Source of the DNA: Megalopta genalis
Lineage: Eukaryota > Arthropoda > Insecta > Hymenoptera > Halictidae
Assembly (NCBI RefSeq): GCF_051020955.1
Contig: NW_027476212.1
Location: 414,049-478,048, forward strand
DNA length: 64,000 bases
Direction of reading: 5' to 3'
The notes under the pieces were generated by a model. That model was given only the letters and a program-made list of their open reading frames with translations. It had not been told where the DNA came from and did no database searches. Below, piece after piece: positions 11,430-20,436 of the stretch. Every line of letters starts with the position of its first letter. Within the stretch, counting starts at the first letter, position 1. A program made the position numbers and the translations under genes.

Positions 11430-13203
11430 CACCACTCAATCACTCTCAAATAATCAGCAAAACAATTGAGAAAGTATTAGTTTATCATAGCGAAATAAAA
11501 ATAAACATCGTTATTAACCCCTTAGAAATAAGAGAAGACTTAACTAAAGTAAAACGATTGTTAGAGTCTCTCAAAACTGATTGCAAAGAATGTAACAGCG
11601 CTCATATGAAATTGTTAAATGAAAAATTCAGACGTCTTAGTTATAAATTTACACGACTTAACAGCATACTCTATCGCCGATCTAAACGAGGAATACTGAA
11701 CATCATAGGTTCTACATCAAAGGCCTTGTTTGGAACTTTAGATGAAGTTGATCTTATACTCATCAACCAAAATATTGATAAATTATTTGACGAAAATACT
11801 AAATTATCAAAAATAGTACAAAATCAAACTATTATGTTCAGGTCCATACTAAGCAGTAAGACGCTACCCCTATTTATTGAAAAACAACAAAATCTTAACC
11901 AACGACTCAATGATCAAATCGCACACCTCGACTACGTTATGCTTACCGAGATGATAATCTTAGACATTCAGGAAAACATAGACTCTTTACAAGAAACTAT
12001 AACACTCGGAAAGAAAGGAATAGTAAGACAAGATATAATCGAAACAAATCAATTTTTAGACGCTTACGGACACATTTTAAAAATATATTTGCTTATATCT
12101 CACACATAACTCCTCTATTAGAAAACTTTCAGACTCTACTTGATATTAGCACGCTTAAAATGATCATATTGAGTAACAAAATTGTATACACTATTATCAT
12201 TCCACTACTAGAAGACAACGAATGGACACACACCAAACTTTATGCTATACCCTATAAACAAGGATCAACCTTCGTAGCTCCTCTTTTGAAACATGAACAC
12301 ACTCTACAATCCAAAGGACAATTTATCGCTGTTGACATAATATACATGGATCACTATTGTAGGAGTACTCCTCTCGTTAAAATCTGTAAAAGAACCCAAC
12401 CCACACAACACACCGACTTTATGGACTGTAGAAAAACAGATTGCCCGTTCTCAGCCTTTCATATTCAGGATTTGACTTTCATTCCTATGTATGCCCCGAA
12501 CACTTACATTATAATACTGGAAAACTCGCTTACTATAAACATATTATGTAAAGAGAACAGTAGAATCACATTAGAAAATCCTGTTAAAATTAGTAGCGAC
12601 ACTGATTGTACTCTACTTTACAAAAATAATGTAATGAAACTTGGAGGTACCACCTATGAAACAGATTTTGTCTCACGTAATTACAGTATACCCGATTATG
12701 CACTTTCTCTAGACCTTGACAAATTAAATAGACTTCCCACTGTACCTAAGGTAACTCCAAATTTCAATCAGTATGTAAATAGTTTAAATGATATAGAAAA
12801 TGCTCTGATCTCCATCACTCAACAACACAGAATCAAAACTACAGAAGAAGTAATAGTATCCGTATTAACTTACTTAGGATACACATCATTAGGACTAACA
12901 TGTATATATTTACTATACAAAATAGGATTACTCGATTGTTTATCAAATTGTCTTACAAGAGTTATACCACAAACGTTATGTATTAAGATTTGCTGTCAAG
13001 AAAATGTACAAACCACAAGACCAACTCAGTACGAGACTGTAACATACACCCCAACACCAAGGGCATTACCAATAGAGATGAATAACCTCCCTGACCTACC
13101 CATGGGATGGTCAACGGATCATAAAACCATCAGCCTCCCTGGCAACTGGAAAAAGCATTTCAAGATCAACCCACGACTTCCAGGAGTAAGTCAACTCCAA
13201 TGA
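11408..13203 (+). pseudogene. env: Gyp-C env: baculovirus F / errantivirus-type fusion protein (frameshifted)
   Basis: A furin-type site RSKR is followed directly by a fusion-peptide-like GILNIIGSTSKALFGTLDE (about 11672-11740), the hallmark of baculovirus F and gypsy-family Env proteins. The ectodomain continues through a frameshift near 12085, with cysteines near 12355-12450, to a membrane anchor (YTSLGLTCIYLLYKIG, about 12880-12930) and a short cytoplasmic tail. No signal peptide or ATG is visible at the N terminus. The frame opens right after TTTACCTTCCAG (11396-11407), a good splice acceptor, which suits the spliced env mRNA of errantiviruses; the donor was not identified. Confidence 0.85.
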
Positions 13204-13209
13204 CGAGGG

Positions 13210-13533
13210 TGTGAAACGAGGACTTCAACATCCAATCTCCGAACGGCTACATCATATCCCTCTGACTCGTCCGATAACTTGTGAACAACAACATCGTATA
13301 ACCTGACTCACCTATGACTCCAAACTTCAGACGACCACATCTCATCCCCTTGACTCAGCTTCCGACCTTTGCACCCAAACCCCTGTATAAAAGCCCTAGG
13401 AAACTAAATAAAGATACTCATTTTCACCCAGAAGCTCGTTGCGTTAACTTCGCTCGTCGAACTTATTAGCGTACGCGTACCATATAAGTATCGTTTTTTA
13501 GTGTTGTGTTAATTTGTGTTGTGTCCCATGACA
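13210..13533 (+). repeat. Gyp-C 3' LTR
   Basis: Same length and ends as the 5' copy. A short purine tract (GACGAGGG) precedes it. The CGAG target duplication follows at 13534-13537. Confidence 0.95.
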
Positions 13534-13729
13534 CGAGCTTGCTACCGTGGTGCGTCGTTCGGTTCTTGGAGTTTTAAGGAAAAGTTCGAGTGTCGAATTT
13601 AGACGCTCTATCTGTTTATGATGCCAGATGTGAACGTTCCCATGAATGCTGAGAAAGGCCCCCTTGTCATGGTACGAGAAGTCACGTACGCACCATAAAT
13701 CGCCTTGAAATCCTAAACACATACAATAA

Positions 13730-13860
13730 ATTAAACAAGGATGGGCTTGAATACCAGTTATCTAGAAAAATAGTGTGTCCTTTTCCTAGATAGGGCGCCA
13801 TTAGTGTTTCTACTATCGCTCCCGATTTGCTGATTTCCTTATTTTGGCTGCTGCACATAG
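13730..13860 (-). pseudogene. PB-1 transposase, central fragment
   Basis: On the minus strand this reads SGAIVETLMAPYLGKGH then FLDNWYSSPSLFNLLY, the strongly conserved piggyBac (DDE_Tnp_1_7) block that contains one catalytic aspartate (LDN). Reading breaks down just after LLY toward 13547. The next part of the protein resumes at about 17015 on the plus strand. Confidence 0.8.
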
Positions 13861-13869
13861 TCGATGACC

Positions 13870-14393
13870 CATCCATGCGCTCGAGGCGCACGCTAGCCAC
13901 GCGCGCCTCCTTCTCCCTCTCGTTTCCCCCCTCCCCGGTTTTTTTTATTTGTGAACAATCCATAGTTGATCCCACGAGAATGGTCGGAAAAGAGGTCACC
14001 CCGGATAGAGCCGCCATACCCGGGGAAGGCTAATACGCCCGGGGGGTCGCCAGGTACCCCGGGGTTGTCCGCTAACGATTGGTGTACCCACCAACCATAG
14101 CTGGCGCTTACTCCAGCTACGCCCTCTTCACCGCGCAACACTGCTTGGGGCTAGGGATTTTTTAGAGAGGTTGTCATCCTCGCGGTCCGGCCGGTTAAGG
14201 CAAGACCCCCGTTCCTGTAAAACATGACCACAGGTTTACGGTATGTGTCCGACTTTAGTTGGCCCCTCACCTCAAGCCACTCCGGCTAGGTAGAACCTGC
14301 CAGGGAATAAAATCCCCGCCGGCACAGCCTTGAGGATCATTAGGGCACGAAGCCCCCCCACCACGACAAGGTAGCGGACACGGGGGGGTCGGA
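13870..14393 (-). repeat. GC-rich repeat body next to tRNA-like head
   Basis: About 520 bases of GC-rich, C/G-run DNA, unlike the AT-rich surroundings, with no convincing ORF. In the minus orientation it directly follows the tRNA-like sequence, so the two may form a SINE-like unit. I do not recognise the body. Confidence 0.4.
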
Positions 14394-14464
14394 CCCCCAC
14401 CCAGGATTCGAACCTGGATCTCAGCCTTAGTTTGACTGCGTGCTGTCCATTACACTAGTGGGGT
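14394..14464 (-). tRNA. tRNA-like sequence (pseudo-tRNA or SINE head)
   Basis: On the minus strand a 71-nt cloverleaf can be drawn: acceptor ACCCCAC/GTGGGGG, D stem GTG/CAC, anticodon stem CAGTC/GGCTG, T arm CCAGG-TTCGAAT-CCTGG. Box A (TAGTGTAATGG) and box B (GGTTCGAATCC) are present. The anticodon loop AAACTAA lacks U33 and would give anticodon ACT without the long variable arm of tRNA-Ser, so a functional tRNA is unlikely. Confidence 0.5.
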
Positions 14465-14508
14465 AGGGAGGAGTTTTTCCCTAGTTAGTCCTCTAAGTTG
14501 TCTCACGG

Positions 14509-15783
14509 TTAGGTATTGGTGTACGTAATACTCCGTGCGGCCTTATGAGTCATATTACTTGACTCGATACAACATGTGGAGTCGCGGTTTGCATACACTG
14601 GATACATCGCTGCAGTTGTTGTGGGTCGTTCCCCAATAAGACATAAAGCTGCAGTAAGTTGTTCGGCTCCGGTTAATCTCTCAAGACTTTCAAAGTCGGA
14701 GATATCTCCCTCGATTCGCATGCGACGAACATAATCCACAAGCGGCTCGCCAATATTCCTATCTCTTATCCGCATCCCAGATTGGAAGTTACAAGAAAGC
14801 ATAATCTTACTTCCCTCTGGAGTAAAGTTCACCGGATCAGTTAAATATTTCGGAGACTTCTTGGCCAGAAAGGCCACTTTAGCTCGAATGTCATTCATAT
14901 CATCGAGCAGTGTTGTTAAGTTATAGTCCGGTGGCATGATTTCATCTGGATTAGATAGAACGTGATTTGCATTCCACTGACAACCCGGAATCGGGTTGTT
15001 TTCGTGGAATCTTCGTCTATGTTCAGTAGCAATAGTTGGATCAGCTAATGACATGACGGTCTTACGTAAGTTCGAAAATAAAACACGTTCACTCTGAGGA
15101 ATAAATTTGCCATTTGCGTCAGAGCGTGAAATCGCAATCTTTGGATAGTAGATGGTATCGTACACCTTTAAAGGCCCAATGGCATTAATTGGCCTTACGA
15201 TTGGATCAGGCATTATCGCACAGGATCGACAATTCCGCATGAAGTCAGAAGAGTTATTTAGGTGTTCATATAGATCAGAATGATCTGTTACCACCGCTAC
15301 GGATTCTTGGCACTTTTGCATCTTTGCTTCAAATAGCGCTAATGATACCCGGTACATTTGATAGATTGTGCCCCGAACCGGTACATTATGTAAATCAAGT
15401 AATGCTAAAAATGTGTATGCGGTCCCGAAGCCCATTGACCGAGTGGTGACACAAATAGTGATAGCGCGCAAAGTGCCTACTGCTTCCATCCGTTCTGCAG
15501 CGGTTTGCGCCGAGCTAAAGCCAGGATAAAGCTTTGTATGTAAAGCCTTAGCCAAATCAAGGCTAGCTGCGGTGCCTTTCTCCTCTCGTAACTTATCGAT
15601 GCGTCCTCGTTGATGACGTGCTCTGCCTTGTGATCCTCGTCCGCGAGGAGCAGTACGGCGTGAAGAGCTACGACGGACATCCGAAGCAAGCTGCTCCATG
15701 CCGTCTCGGCTCGACGTCGCCATAACAGCGCGTCCAACTGAACTAGTAGTAAGATTTGTCATATTATGATCTTTATTTGCCAT
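14509..15783 (-). CDS. Intact 424-codon ORF, possible endogenous RNA-virus coat/nucleoprotein
   Basis: One uninterrupted frame from ATG (15783) to stop, inside a badly decayed transposon. The N terminus is Ser/Thr-rich and then strongly basic (RRTAPRGRGSQGRARHQRGR, residues about 43-62), like the nucleic-acid-binding arm of many coat proteins. The rest looks mainly helical, with no transmembrane segment, zinc knuckle, protease or polymerase motif. A block FGTAYTFLALLDLHNVPVRG followed by YRVSLALFEAKM reminds me of capsid proteins of partiti-like viruses, but I cannot confirm it. It lies between PB-1 fragments and upstream of the tRNA-like repeat, in the same orientation as the gag piece inverted with it. 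Alternatives: nucleoprotein of a negative-strand RNA virus, or an element-specific gag. Confidence 0.45.
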   Translation of the reverse strand: MANKDHNMTNLTTSSVGRAVMATSSRDGMEQLASDVRRSSSRRTAPRGRGSQGRARHQRGRIDKLREEKGTAASLDLAKALHTKLYPGFSSAQTAAERMEAVGTLRAITICVTTRSMGFGTAYTFLALLDLHNVPVRGTIYQMYRVSLALFEAKMQKCQESVAVVTDHSDLYEHLNNSSDFMRNCRSCAIMPDPIVRPINAIGPLKVYDTIYYPKIAISRSDANGKFIPQSERVLFSNLRKTVMSLADPTIATEHRRRFHENNPIPGCQWNANHVLSNPDEIMPPDYNLTTLLDDMNDIRAKVAFLAKKSPKYLTDPVNFTPEGSKIMLSCNFQSGMRIRDRNIGEPLVDYVRRMRIEGDISDFESLERLTGAEQLTAALCLIGERPTTTAAMYPVYANRDSTCCIESSNMTHKAARSITYTNT

Positions 15784-15869
15784 AATGAAGATTTATCTGG
15801 GCTGCATTCAATACCCTTCAAAATCGCAGTCTGAGGTATTACATATATATCTTCTATTTTTGTTCAGAG

Positions 15870-15960
15870 TGAAATTATCTATTTTCACTCTCGGAACCAT
15901 ATTCGGAGTCGGTTAATCCATTCAAAAATAGTATGCTTTTTGAACTCCGTCCTGGCATTC
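15870..15960 (-). pseudogene. PB-1 transposase, possible N-terminal fragment
   Basis: The minus strand reads MPGRSSKSILFLNGLTDSEY and an acidic GSESEN, resembling the acidic start of piggyBac transposases. It is placed correctly, about 480 bases inside the left end of PB-1. The match is compositional, so confidence is modest. Confidence 0.35.
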
Positions 15961-16309
15961 TAACAAGGATGAAAATAAAAATTAAAAAGCAAATTTTATA
16001 CAAACCTACAATTAAAAATTTCCGATAAACGTTACTAACCTCAACATCGATCTTAACTGTAAAATTAGACAATAATATTTTTAATCTATATCTTGTCCGT
16101 CTTAATATCGGTTCAAGAGATACTTTATATTATAATTCTTGTTTTCTAAAATAGTTTTTTGCCTTATAAATACTTTACCATCCAATAGAAAAAAATTTAA
16201 GATTCTTATTTCGTATGTAAAATATGCAGGCTTTAGTTCAGTACGAGCTATTAGATTCAAAAGATATTCTACCGGTATAGTAGATTCTGTTTTCTAATGG
16301 TCAGCGTAG

Positions 16310-16445
16310 ATGGCTTCGCGGACGCCGATTATAGTCGGCACCCGTACACACAGCACGTCGCGCGGGGACACCGACTATAACCGGCATCCGTACACACAGC
16401 ACGTCGCGCGGCCGCCGACTATAGTCGGTGTCCGTAGCGAAAGGG
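16310..16445 (-). repeat. PB-1 left end with subterminal palindromes
   Basis: Ends CCCTTTCGCTACGG when read on the minus strand, next to TTAA (16446-16449). Inside it, CCGACTATAGTCGG-type palindromes and a CACACAGCACGTCGCGCGG unit are each repeated. Confidence 0.75.
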
Positions 16446-16590
16446 TTAAACGGTTGCATAATCCGGCGACGGTCGAGACGTGTTTGCCTTCGATCGCGGT
16501 GTAAGCACGGCCTTGGAGTTTATTGATTATTAGACGCGTGAGTGTAGATTCTGAGTGCGGCGGTACAAGATCGCGGGCACGGTCCCTCGT
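16446..16590 (-). pseudogene. gag: Gyp-B gag, middle piece (inverted)
   Basis: The minus strand reads RARDLVPPHSESTLTRLIIN then KLQGRAYTAIEG and GLCNRL, the matrix/capsid-linker part of a Gypsy gag. It ends at the TTAA used by PB-1. Its partners lie at 5613-5727 plus 13538-13546 upstream and at 17931 downstream. Confidence 0.85.
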
Positions 16591-17010
16591 GCTCAAATCC
16601 CTCGAAATGTGAAGAGCGCTTGCGAAACCCCGGGACGGACCCCAGGTCGCACTCCACGCCGGACCACCGGGGTGGGAAAATTACAAGGCCCGGTCTGTCT
16701 TAACGAACAAATGGGCGGTACTATTAACAAATTTAGGATTGGCTAGTGGACATCCCCATCTTGCGGAAAACCTCCAAAGGGGTAGGGGTTGGAGTCAATG
16801 TGGGAGGTGAGCCAAGAAATTTAGAATCAGAATCAATTCTCACACCGAAGGCAAACGTGCTCTTCGTGTATAGACCAGTATGGTCATCACACATACAGTA
16901 AACTAAGTATAGAAACAACGGCTCTTGCCGGCCATCTCTTGATGGTCATCTTCAATATACGAGCGTGATTGTGCACCAGCCACAATTCAACCCGCGCTTG
17001 TTAACAGTAT
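16591..17010 (+). other. Unassigned sequence within PB-1
   Basis: About 420 bases between the right inversion breakpoint and the resumption of transposase coding. No ORF or repeat I recognise. It has a GC-rich start and no obvious ends. Confidence 0.3.
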
Positions 17011-17014
17011 GATA

Positions 17015-17625
17015 ATTATACAAATGCGTGTGGGACGATAAAAAAAAGACGACGAGGAATGCCAAACATTACTGATATACTGAGAAAAGGAGAGGCATCT
17101 TCCCGTTCAACTAAAAATTTATTAGCTGTAAAATGAATGGATAAGAAAGAAGTTTATATGTTATCCACCATGCATACTTCAGAGTTTGCAACGGTTGTTA
17201 GGCGTGGAGGAAAGAAAATTCAAAAACCAGTATGCGTCTTAGATTATAATAATTGTATGGGTTCTGTTGACAAAGTAGACATGGTGATTAGCACTATAAA
17301 TTCGACACGTAAATCTATGAAATGGTATCGTAAATATTTTTTCCATTTGCTGGACATATGCGTGTGGAATGCATACTGTCTATATAAACATAACACACAA
17401 CAACCGATATCTATAGCCAAATTTCACTTAGAATTAATCCGACAAATATTGCAAAAATATCATATGAATAATACTTATCCTCATCAAAAAGGCAATAACA
17501 ATCCATTACGGCTAATAGACAAACGATAAAAGACGCGAGACTCGATATGAATGTGAAGATTGTAATGTTGGTCTCTGCGTGACACCTTGCTTTAAAATCT
17601 ACCATACAGAGTTATATTACTAAGA
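17015..17625 (+). pseudogene. PB-1 transposase, C-terminal half
   Basis: Reads TNACGTIKKRRRGMPN (about 17020), then MDKKEVYMLSTMHTSE, then MGSVDKVDMVISTINSTRKS with a catalytic aspartate, then HLLDICVWNAY. A frame change near 17526 leads to the Cys-rich piggyBac tail YECEDCNVGLCVTPCFKIYH. An in-frame TGA precedes MDKKE (where a tryptophan codon is usual). Confidence 0.85.
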
Positions 17626-17639
17626 ATTATTGTATAATT

Positions 17640-17930
17640 TGATATCTAATTACCTTAACTGTATTTTTATTTATAATAATAGTAACTTTTGTTAATATGT
17701 AAATTTCTGAATACCCACAATATACTCATTTTTATGTTTTTCTATATAATATGACGAAACAGATGTTACATAACTCTTAAAAAAGTATACATACGAGACA
17801 ATTCCAGAGTACCATTGAAAGACGTACGTGCGAACATCGAAGACTACCGATGCGCGATGTGCACACTGCGCGGCGCGGTACCCCGTTCAATGGCGCTACT
17901 CCCGCGGAACGGACTGCCGTAGCGAAAGGG
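17640..17930 (+). other. PB-1 right end region
   Basis: Non-coding, AT-rich then GC-rich, ending CCGTAGCGAAAGGG at 17930 next to TTAA 17931-17934. Confidence 0.7.
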
Positions 17931-18768
17931 TTAAAAGACATTTTCGGACCATCCAATTCGATAGAACATTACCAAGGCGAAATGGTAAATATCCGTATGA
18001 AAGAGTCCGAGCACATTCTCGATTTCATCGCGAGAGTCCGCGACCTCCGCGAAGCAATTTTAGATTGCGAACGCGACAATCCTGATATTTTCAACGTCGA
18101 CCGTTTAACGAAACGTAGTTTCTTACGAGGCATCGTGCCTACGCTAAAATATACGCTGCGTAACACAGAACGTTTATCGTTGAACGAAACATTCGACAGC
18201 GCTATATCTTGCTACAAGGAAGCTGAGGCAGACACACAAAGAGTTCTATTCAAAATCTCACTCGCGTGCGGTCCGCTTCGCTGAAGAACAACGCGATAAC
18301 CGAAATAATCTGGATCGATATCGCTCGCCTTCGCCGTACCAGTCGAGGAATGCGCCAAGATATCCGGAGCGACCGCGCTCAAATTACACCCCTCGGCGAC
18401 ACTTATCGCGACGCGTCGACACGAGGCGACTGCGCTGAGAATTATTACGAGCGTCCACACGACCCTCCGCGATTTCTAGAACACCGTCGTGTAAATTACG
18501 AGCCACCCGTATCTCGTCAAGCAAGAGATAACGCGCCGCGATCATACAATTCTAAATTCTGTAATTATTGCAAAATACCCGGTCACGACATCCACGAGTG
18601 TCGTAAACGCGAATACAATAATCGCGCGCAAAACAGCCAGTCGGGAAACGGACGAGGCCTCCCAACTGCGCCGTCCGACCGTCGGGAGGAAACAAGACGC
18701 AATCAAAGAGTCCGATCGATCTCGAACACGAAAAAACAAATGCCTGCCGACGTGTCTCACGAATCGCA
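17931..18768 (+). pseudogene. gag: Gyp-B gag, C-terminal piece with zinc knuckle
   Basis: Continues from the PB-1 TTAA as LKDIFGPSNSIEHYQGEMV, then FIARVRDLREAILDCERDNP, the capsid region of this gag type. Frame changes occur near 18260-18290 and again near 18440. A CCHC knuckle CNYCKIPGHDIHEC lies at about 18560-18601. Protease follows. Confidence 0.85.
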
Positions 18769-19400
18769 TTGAGACCCGATTCTGCCGTGCCCCATATAAT
18801 TGTTGCGCCTCCCGAACTCGCCGACAAAGCCACGTTAATGATCGACACGGGGGCCGAACCAAACATAATTAAAGTTTCGAAACTCAACACCGCGGATATT
18901 ATAAATATATCCGCCATAACTGACGATGCTGTTGTAACGGGCCCAATTCCCATAACACGATCCAGTAGTTCTCATTTCATTCATAAACTATAACATCCGC
19001 TATGATAAGATAAATACGTGTATATAAGCCGCTGTACTTCGCCCAAAGGACAGTCTTGATTTTAACTACCGAACCCGCCGGATACTTTACCAAGTGCCAT
19101 TGTAATCTGTGTGTAATAATTTGAAATAAAAGCAAGTAGTAAGTTGGACTACGGCTCAACTACCTTTTTTTTTATATTCTTGCTCACGGTTTTACGTGAC
19201 ACTGTCGCAACTTTAGGTACGACATCGATCTCGATCGCGACATCGCAAATCGAATTTCACGGAGTCGCAGATACGTTCCCTATTATCGCGGACGAAATAC
19301 TCGGTTTCGCATTTCTGACTCACGGAGCAGAAATCTCTTATAAAAAGCAATCTGTAACCTGGCGAGGAAATGAATTTCCCTTCACATCGCGAAACGAATG
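18769..19400 (+). pseudogene. pro: Gyp-B protease, split by a solo LTR
   Basis: The active-site block is LMIDTGAEPNIIKV (about 18835-18876). The frame is interrupted at 18932 and resumes at 19206 as LGTTSISIATSQIEFHGVAD and then EILGFAFLTHGA, the C-terminal half of a retroviral-type aspartic protease. Removing the 18933-19201 insertion and one CTGT copy joins the halves in frame. Confidence 0.85.
18933..19201 (+). mobile_element. Solo LTR in Gyp-B protease
   Basis: 269 bp, TGTAACGG...GTGACA, flanked by CTGT (18929-18932 and 19202-19205). It has TATATAAG at about 19020-19027 and AATAAA at about 19125-19130. The 4-bp duplication suits a Gypsy-type LTR. No other copy of this LTR is seen in the window. 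Confidence 0.85.
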
Positions 19401-19727
19401 TAAAATCGAGCCACGAGCAGCCGTTTGCATAGCCGTTAATGTAACAGGCCCGAAAATGGGTTATCTCAGCCGTCGAGAGCTAACGCCCGGTGTATTAATC
19501 CCGAATTACGTTGTAGCGAATTCCGACGGACGCGCGATTGCCCGGTGTGTAAACACCATCGATAAGCAAATCAACCTCCCCATACCGACCATGGAGCTGG
19601 AGGAGGAGGAAGAGTTATCGATCACCGGAAATGAGAAAAATTTTTTTTCAGGTCCAATCAATTCAAAATCGCGAAAATCAATTCTAAATCTCAATTCCAA
19701 ATCTATCGCCTCCCGATGCAAGGAGAT
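19401..19727 (+). pseudogene. pol: Gyp-B protease-RT linker
   Basis: The protease frame continues through a linker with an acidic run (ELEEEEELS) to RCKEI, where the Gyp-D remnant begins at 19728. The RT core of Gyp-B is missing from the window; the next Gyp-B-like coding is RNase H at 28325. Confidence 0.6.
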
Positions 19728-19844
19728 TGTGACAGCCTACACGCCCCGTTACACCATCATAACAACATCCGGTTAGCAACAGCCATATTGAAAAAGAACC
19801 GCCGCTGAATTTGGAGGACCAACTTCAATCTAAGACGGGGGAAG
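19728..19844 (+). repeat. Collapsed LTR remnant: LTR start joined to an element 3' end
   Basis: 19728-19782 equals the first 55 bases of the Gyp-D LTR (TGTGACAGCCTACACG...). It is followed by 62 bases that end in a polypurine tract AAGACGGGGGAAG directly before the next LTR. So two LTRs once flanked an internal region now almost wholly deleted. Confidence 0.75.
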
Positions 19845-20174
19845 TGTGACAGCCTACACGCCCCGTTACACCATCATAACAACATCCGGTTAGCAACAGG
19901 CAGGGTACAAGGTCCAGCCGACTACGATCCACGTGGAGCGAGATAAGAGCCTGCTCCACGTGGAGCGAGATAAGAGCCTGTATAAAATCACCGCACATCG
20001 AAGACAGACCATTGAGTTGGAATCAGGGTTTTGACCCATACACATCAAATTGCTGTCCGTCGTTACTATTAAAATTTGTACTGTGTTCATTTATTGTATT
20101 GTACATTCAGGCGTAACCCGCTTGAATGAAATAAAGTTTTTTTTATATATCTAAGTGTGAAAATTTACATCACA
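19845..20174 (+). repeat. Gyp-D 5' LTR
   Basis: 330 bp, TGTGACAG...CATCACA. A TATAAAA box is at 19981-19987, and AATAAAG at about 20129-20135 may be the polyadenylation signal. Confidence 0.85.
19929..19980 (+). promoter_or_regulatory. Duplicated E-box/GATA unit upstream of Gyp-D TATA box
   Basis: CCACGTGG followed by AGCGAGATAAGAGCCTG occurs twice (19929-19953 and 19956-19980), ending directly at TATAAAA. Each unit has a palindromic CACGTG E-box and an AGATAAG GATA-type site. Confidence 0.6.
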
Positions 20175-20177
20175 TTT

Positions 20178-20194
20178 TGGCGATCCTGCCAGGA
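20178..20194 (+). promoter_or_regulatory. Gyp-D primer binding site, tRNA-Arg(ACG)
   Basis: TGGCGATCCTGCCAGGA, three bases after the LTR, identical to the Gyp-C site. Confidence 0.8.
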
Positions 20195-20436
20195 TCCATC
20201 AGATCTACGCGAAACGAAACTACGAGAGTTCGACCTACGGGAACGCGTAGACACGAGGATCCACGGACCAGCAACTGTTTGATGAACCAGAGCCCCTACT
20301 ACGAAGGAATTGGAATCTACGGATACAAGCCAAGGTGAGCAATCTGGATTCGTTCAAAACGTATCGCGTTAGAAGACACAGTCCCAGTAGCACGTCTAGT
20401 TCAAGTACCAACGACAGTCAAATTATAAAATTTAAC

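Larger units (their letters stand above)
5728..13533 (+). mobile_element. Gyp-C: complete errantivirus-like Gypsy element, 7806 bp
   Basis: Two 324-bp LTRs (5728-6051 and 13210-13533) begin TGTGAAAC and end ACA. They differ at three positions by eye (about 99% identical), with no indels. Flanks carry a perfect 4-bp duplication CGAG (5724-5727 and 13534-13537). A tRNA-Arg primer site follows the 5' LTR; gag, pol and env follow in order. Low LTR divergence points to a recent insertion into Gyp-B gag, yet gag, pol and env each contain frameshifts, so the copy cannot make intact proteins as read. Confidence 0.95.
13547..16590 (-). other. Inverted segment (gag middle plus left part of PB-1)
   Basis: Reading this segment backwards joins gag ...TRACYR (13538-13546) to RARDLVPPHSE... 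on the minus strand from 16590, and also puts the left piggyBac end next to the right one in the normal opposed orientation. Both breakpoints carry the same hexamer in inverted form, ACCGTG at about 13543-13548 and CACGGT at about 16587-16592. So the event postdates PB-1 insertion in Gyp-B. Confidence 0.8.
13547..17930. mobile_element. PB-1: piggyBac transposon split by an inversion
   Basis: Two copies of the 14-bp end CCGTAGCGAAAGGG followed by TTAA occur in the same direction at 16432-16449 and 17917-17934. In an intact piggyBac they would face each other; the inversion of 13547-16590 explains this. With it undone, the element sits in a TTAA inside Gyp-B gag (CNRL-KDIF). Subterminal GACTATAGTCGG palindromes occur at 16320-16440. 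The transposase is in pieces on both strands, and other sequence (424-codon ORF, GC-rich repeat) lies within it. Confidence 0.8.

Noticed and set aside
14394..14464. Functional tRNA-Ser(ACT)
   Set aside because: The loop lacks U33, there is no long variable arm, and it sits inside a repeat.
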